From positions 1 to 5,982 of the forward strand of contig DKUB01000087.1 of NCBI GenBank assembly GCA_002490465.1: a stretch of 5,982 nucleotides of DNA, written 5' to 3'. The number at the start of each line of letters is the position of its first letter. The stretch's first letter is position 1. The stretch comes from Lachnoclostridium sp. UBA7215. GTDB taxonomy: Bacteria > Bacillota > Clostridia > Lachnospirales > Lachnospiraceae. The notes below the pieces were generated by a model. That model did not search any database. It saw only the letters and a list, made by a program, of their open reading frames with translations, and was not told where the DNA came from. A program made the translations under genes and the position numbers. This document shows, in pieces, positions 5,670 through 5,982 of the stretch.

Positions 5670-5982
5670 GTACATATTGCACTGCAACGGTGATAAACCA
5701 CGAAGAAATCATACCGGGAACATGGAAGATGGAGCTGTCGGCACCGGAGATCGCAAAAACGGCAAGACCGGGACAATTTATTCAGTTATATCCACCGGAT
5801 GAGAGAAATCTGCTGGCACGTCCCCTCAGCCTGTCCTCCATATCCAAAGAGAGTGTGACTGTGGTATATCGGGTTGTGGGACAAGGAACAAAGCAGTTTT
5901 CATGCCTGCAGGTGGATGATATGGTCCGTGTTATGGGACCGTTGGGAAATGGTTTCACGCTTCCGGATGCAGGAACACAAAA
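5666..5982 (+). CDS. pyrK: Dihydroorotate dehydrogenase B electron-transfer subunit PyrK (partial, 3' end beyond window)
   Basis: The first 105 codons of an open frame that runs off the right edge. It begins MSTYCTATVINHEEI and contains PGQF (35-38), the FAD-binding RPLS (52-55), VVYRVVGQGT (66-75) and GPLGNGF (91-97). This is the ferredoxin-reductase-type FAD domain of PyrK. PyrK pairs with PyrD in the type IB enzyme of pyrimidine synthesis and passes electrons from dihydroorotate to NAD+. The C-terminal NAD-binding part and [2Fe-2S] cysteines lie outside the window. AAAGGAGGG at 5652-5660 precedes the start, which overlaps the nudC stop by 4 bases. pyrD is expected just downstream. A related reductase subunit, such as one for sulfide dehydrogenase or NfnA, is less likely but not excluded by the fragment. 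Confidence 0.85.
   Translation, partial: MSTYCTATVINHEEIIPGTWKMELSAPEIAKTARPGQFIQLYPPDERNLLARPLSLSSISKESVTVVYRVVGQGTKQFSCLQVDDMVRVMGPLGNGFTLPDAGTQ

Noticed and set aside
5100..5776. Minus-strand open frames opposite nudC and early pyrK
   Set aside because: Antisense shadows; His- and Cys-rich composition follows from the complementary codons.
1..5982. Mobile elements, CRISPR arrays, tRNA or rRNA genes
   Set aside because: No transposase, terminal repeats, spaced direct repeats or RNA gene signatures were seen anywhere in the window.

Overview
The window reads as a chromosomal segment from a low- to mid-GC Firmicute, most likely a gut-type clostridium near Lachnospiraceae. The basis is strong AGGAGG-type ribosome binding sites before nearly every gene, an FMN riboswitch with a RibU transporter, a DUF1934 protein, and a PyrK subunit of the type IB dihydroorotate dehydrogenase found mainly in Gram-positives. 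The family placement is recall of similar proteins, not a search. No mobile element, CRISPR array, tRNA or rRNA is visible, and no gene looks broken.

Left part (1-1715): a flavin unit. An FMN riboswitch (about 6-137) and an intrinsic terminator (202-238) precede ribU, the riboflavin-binding S component of an ECF transporter. Nine bases after the ribU stop comes a two-domain protein: a bacterial riboflavin-kinase domain joined to an OmpR/PhoB-type winged-helix DNA-binding domain, with no receiver domain and no FAD synthetase domain. Uptake, phosphorylation to FMN and possible FMN-linked transcription control would thus sit under one riboswitch. A hairpin at 1662-1715 closes the unit and could also stop transcription from the opposite strand.

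Middle (1726-2257): an HxlR-family regulator on the minus strand with a near-consensus promoter. It diverges from the right-hand gene cluster. Short palindromes of the form ATAC-GTAT lie in the shared intergenic region, one of them on the regulator's own -10 box.

Right part (2258-5982): a tight plus-strand cluster of a DUF1934 protein, metK (S-adenosylmethionine synthetase), a radical SAM protein of unknown function, nudC (NADH pyrophosphatase) and the start of pyrK, which runs off the window. Gaps are 19, 3 and 15 bases, followed by a 4-base ATGA overlap, so one transcript is likely. MetK makes the cofactor that the next gene's enzyme should consume; NudC and PyrK both concern nicotinamide or flavin chemistry.

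The most unusual item is the riboflavin-kinase/winged-helix fusion. It resembles in concept, but not in domain order or kinase family, the archaeal regulator RbkR.
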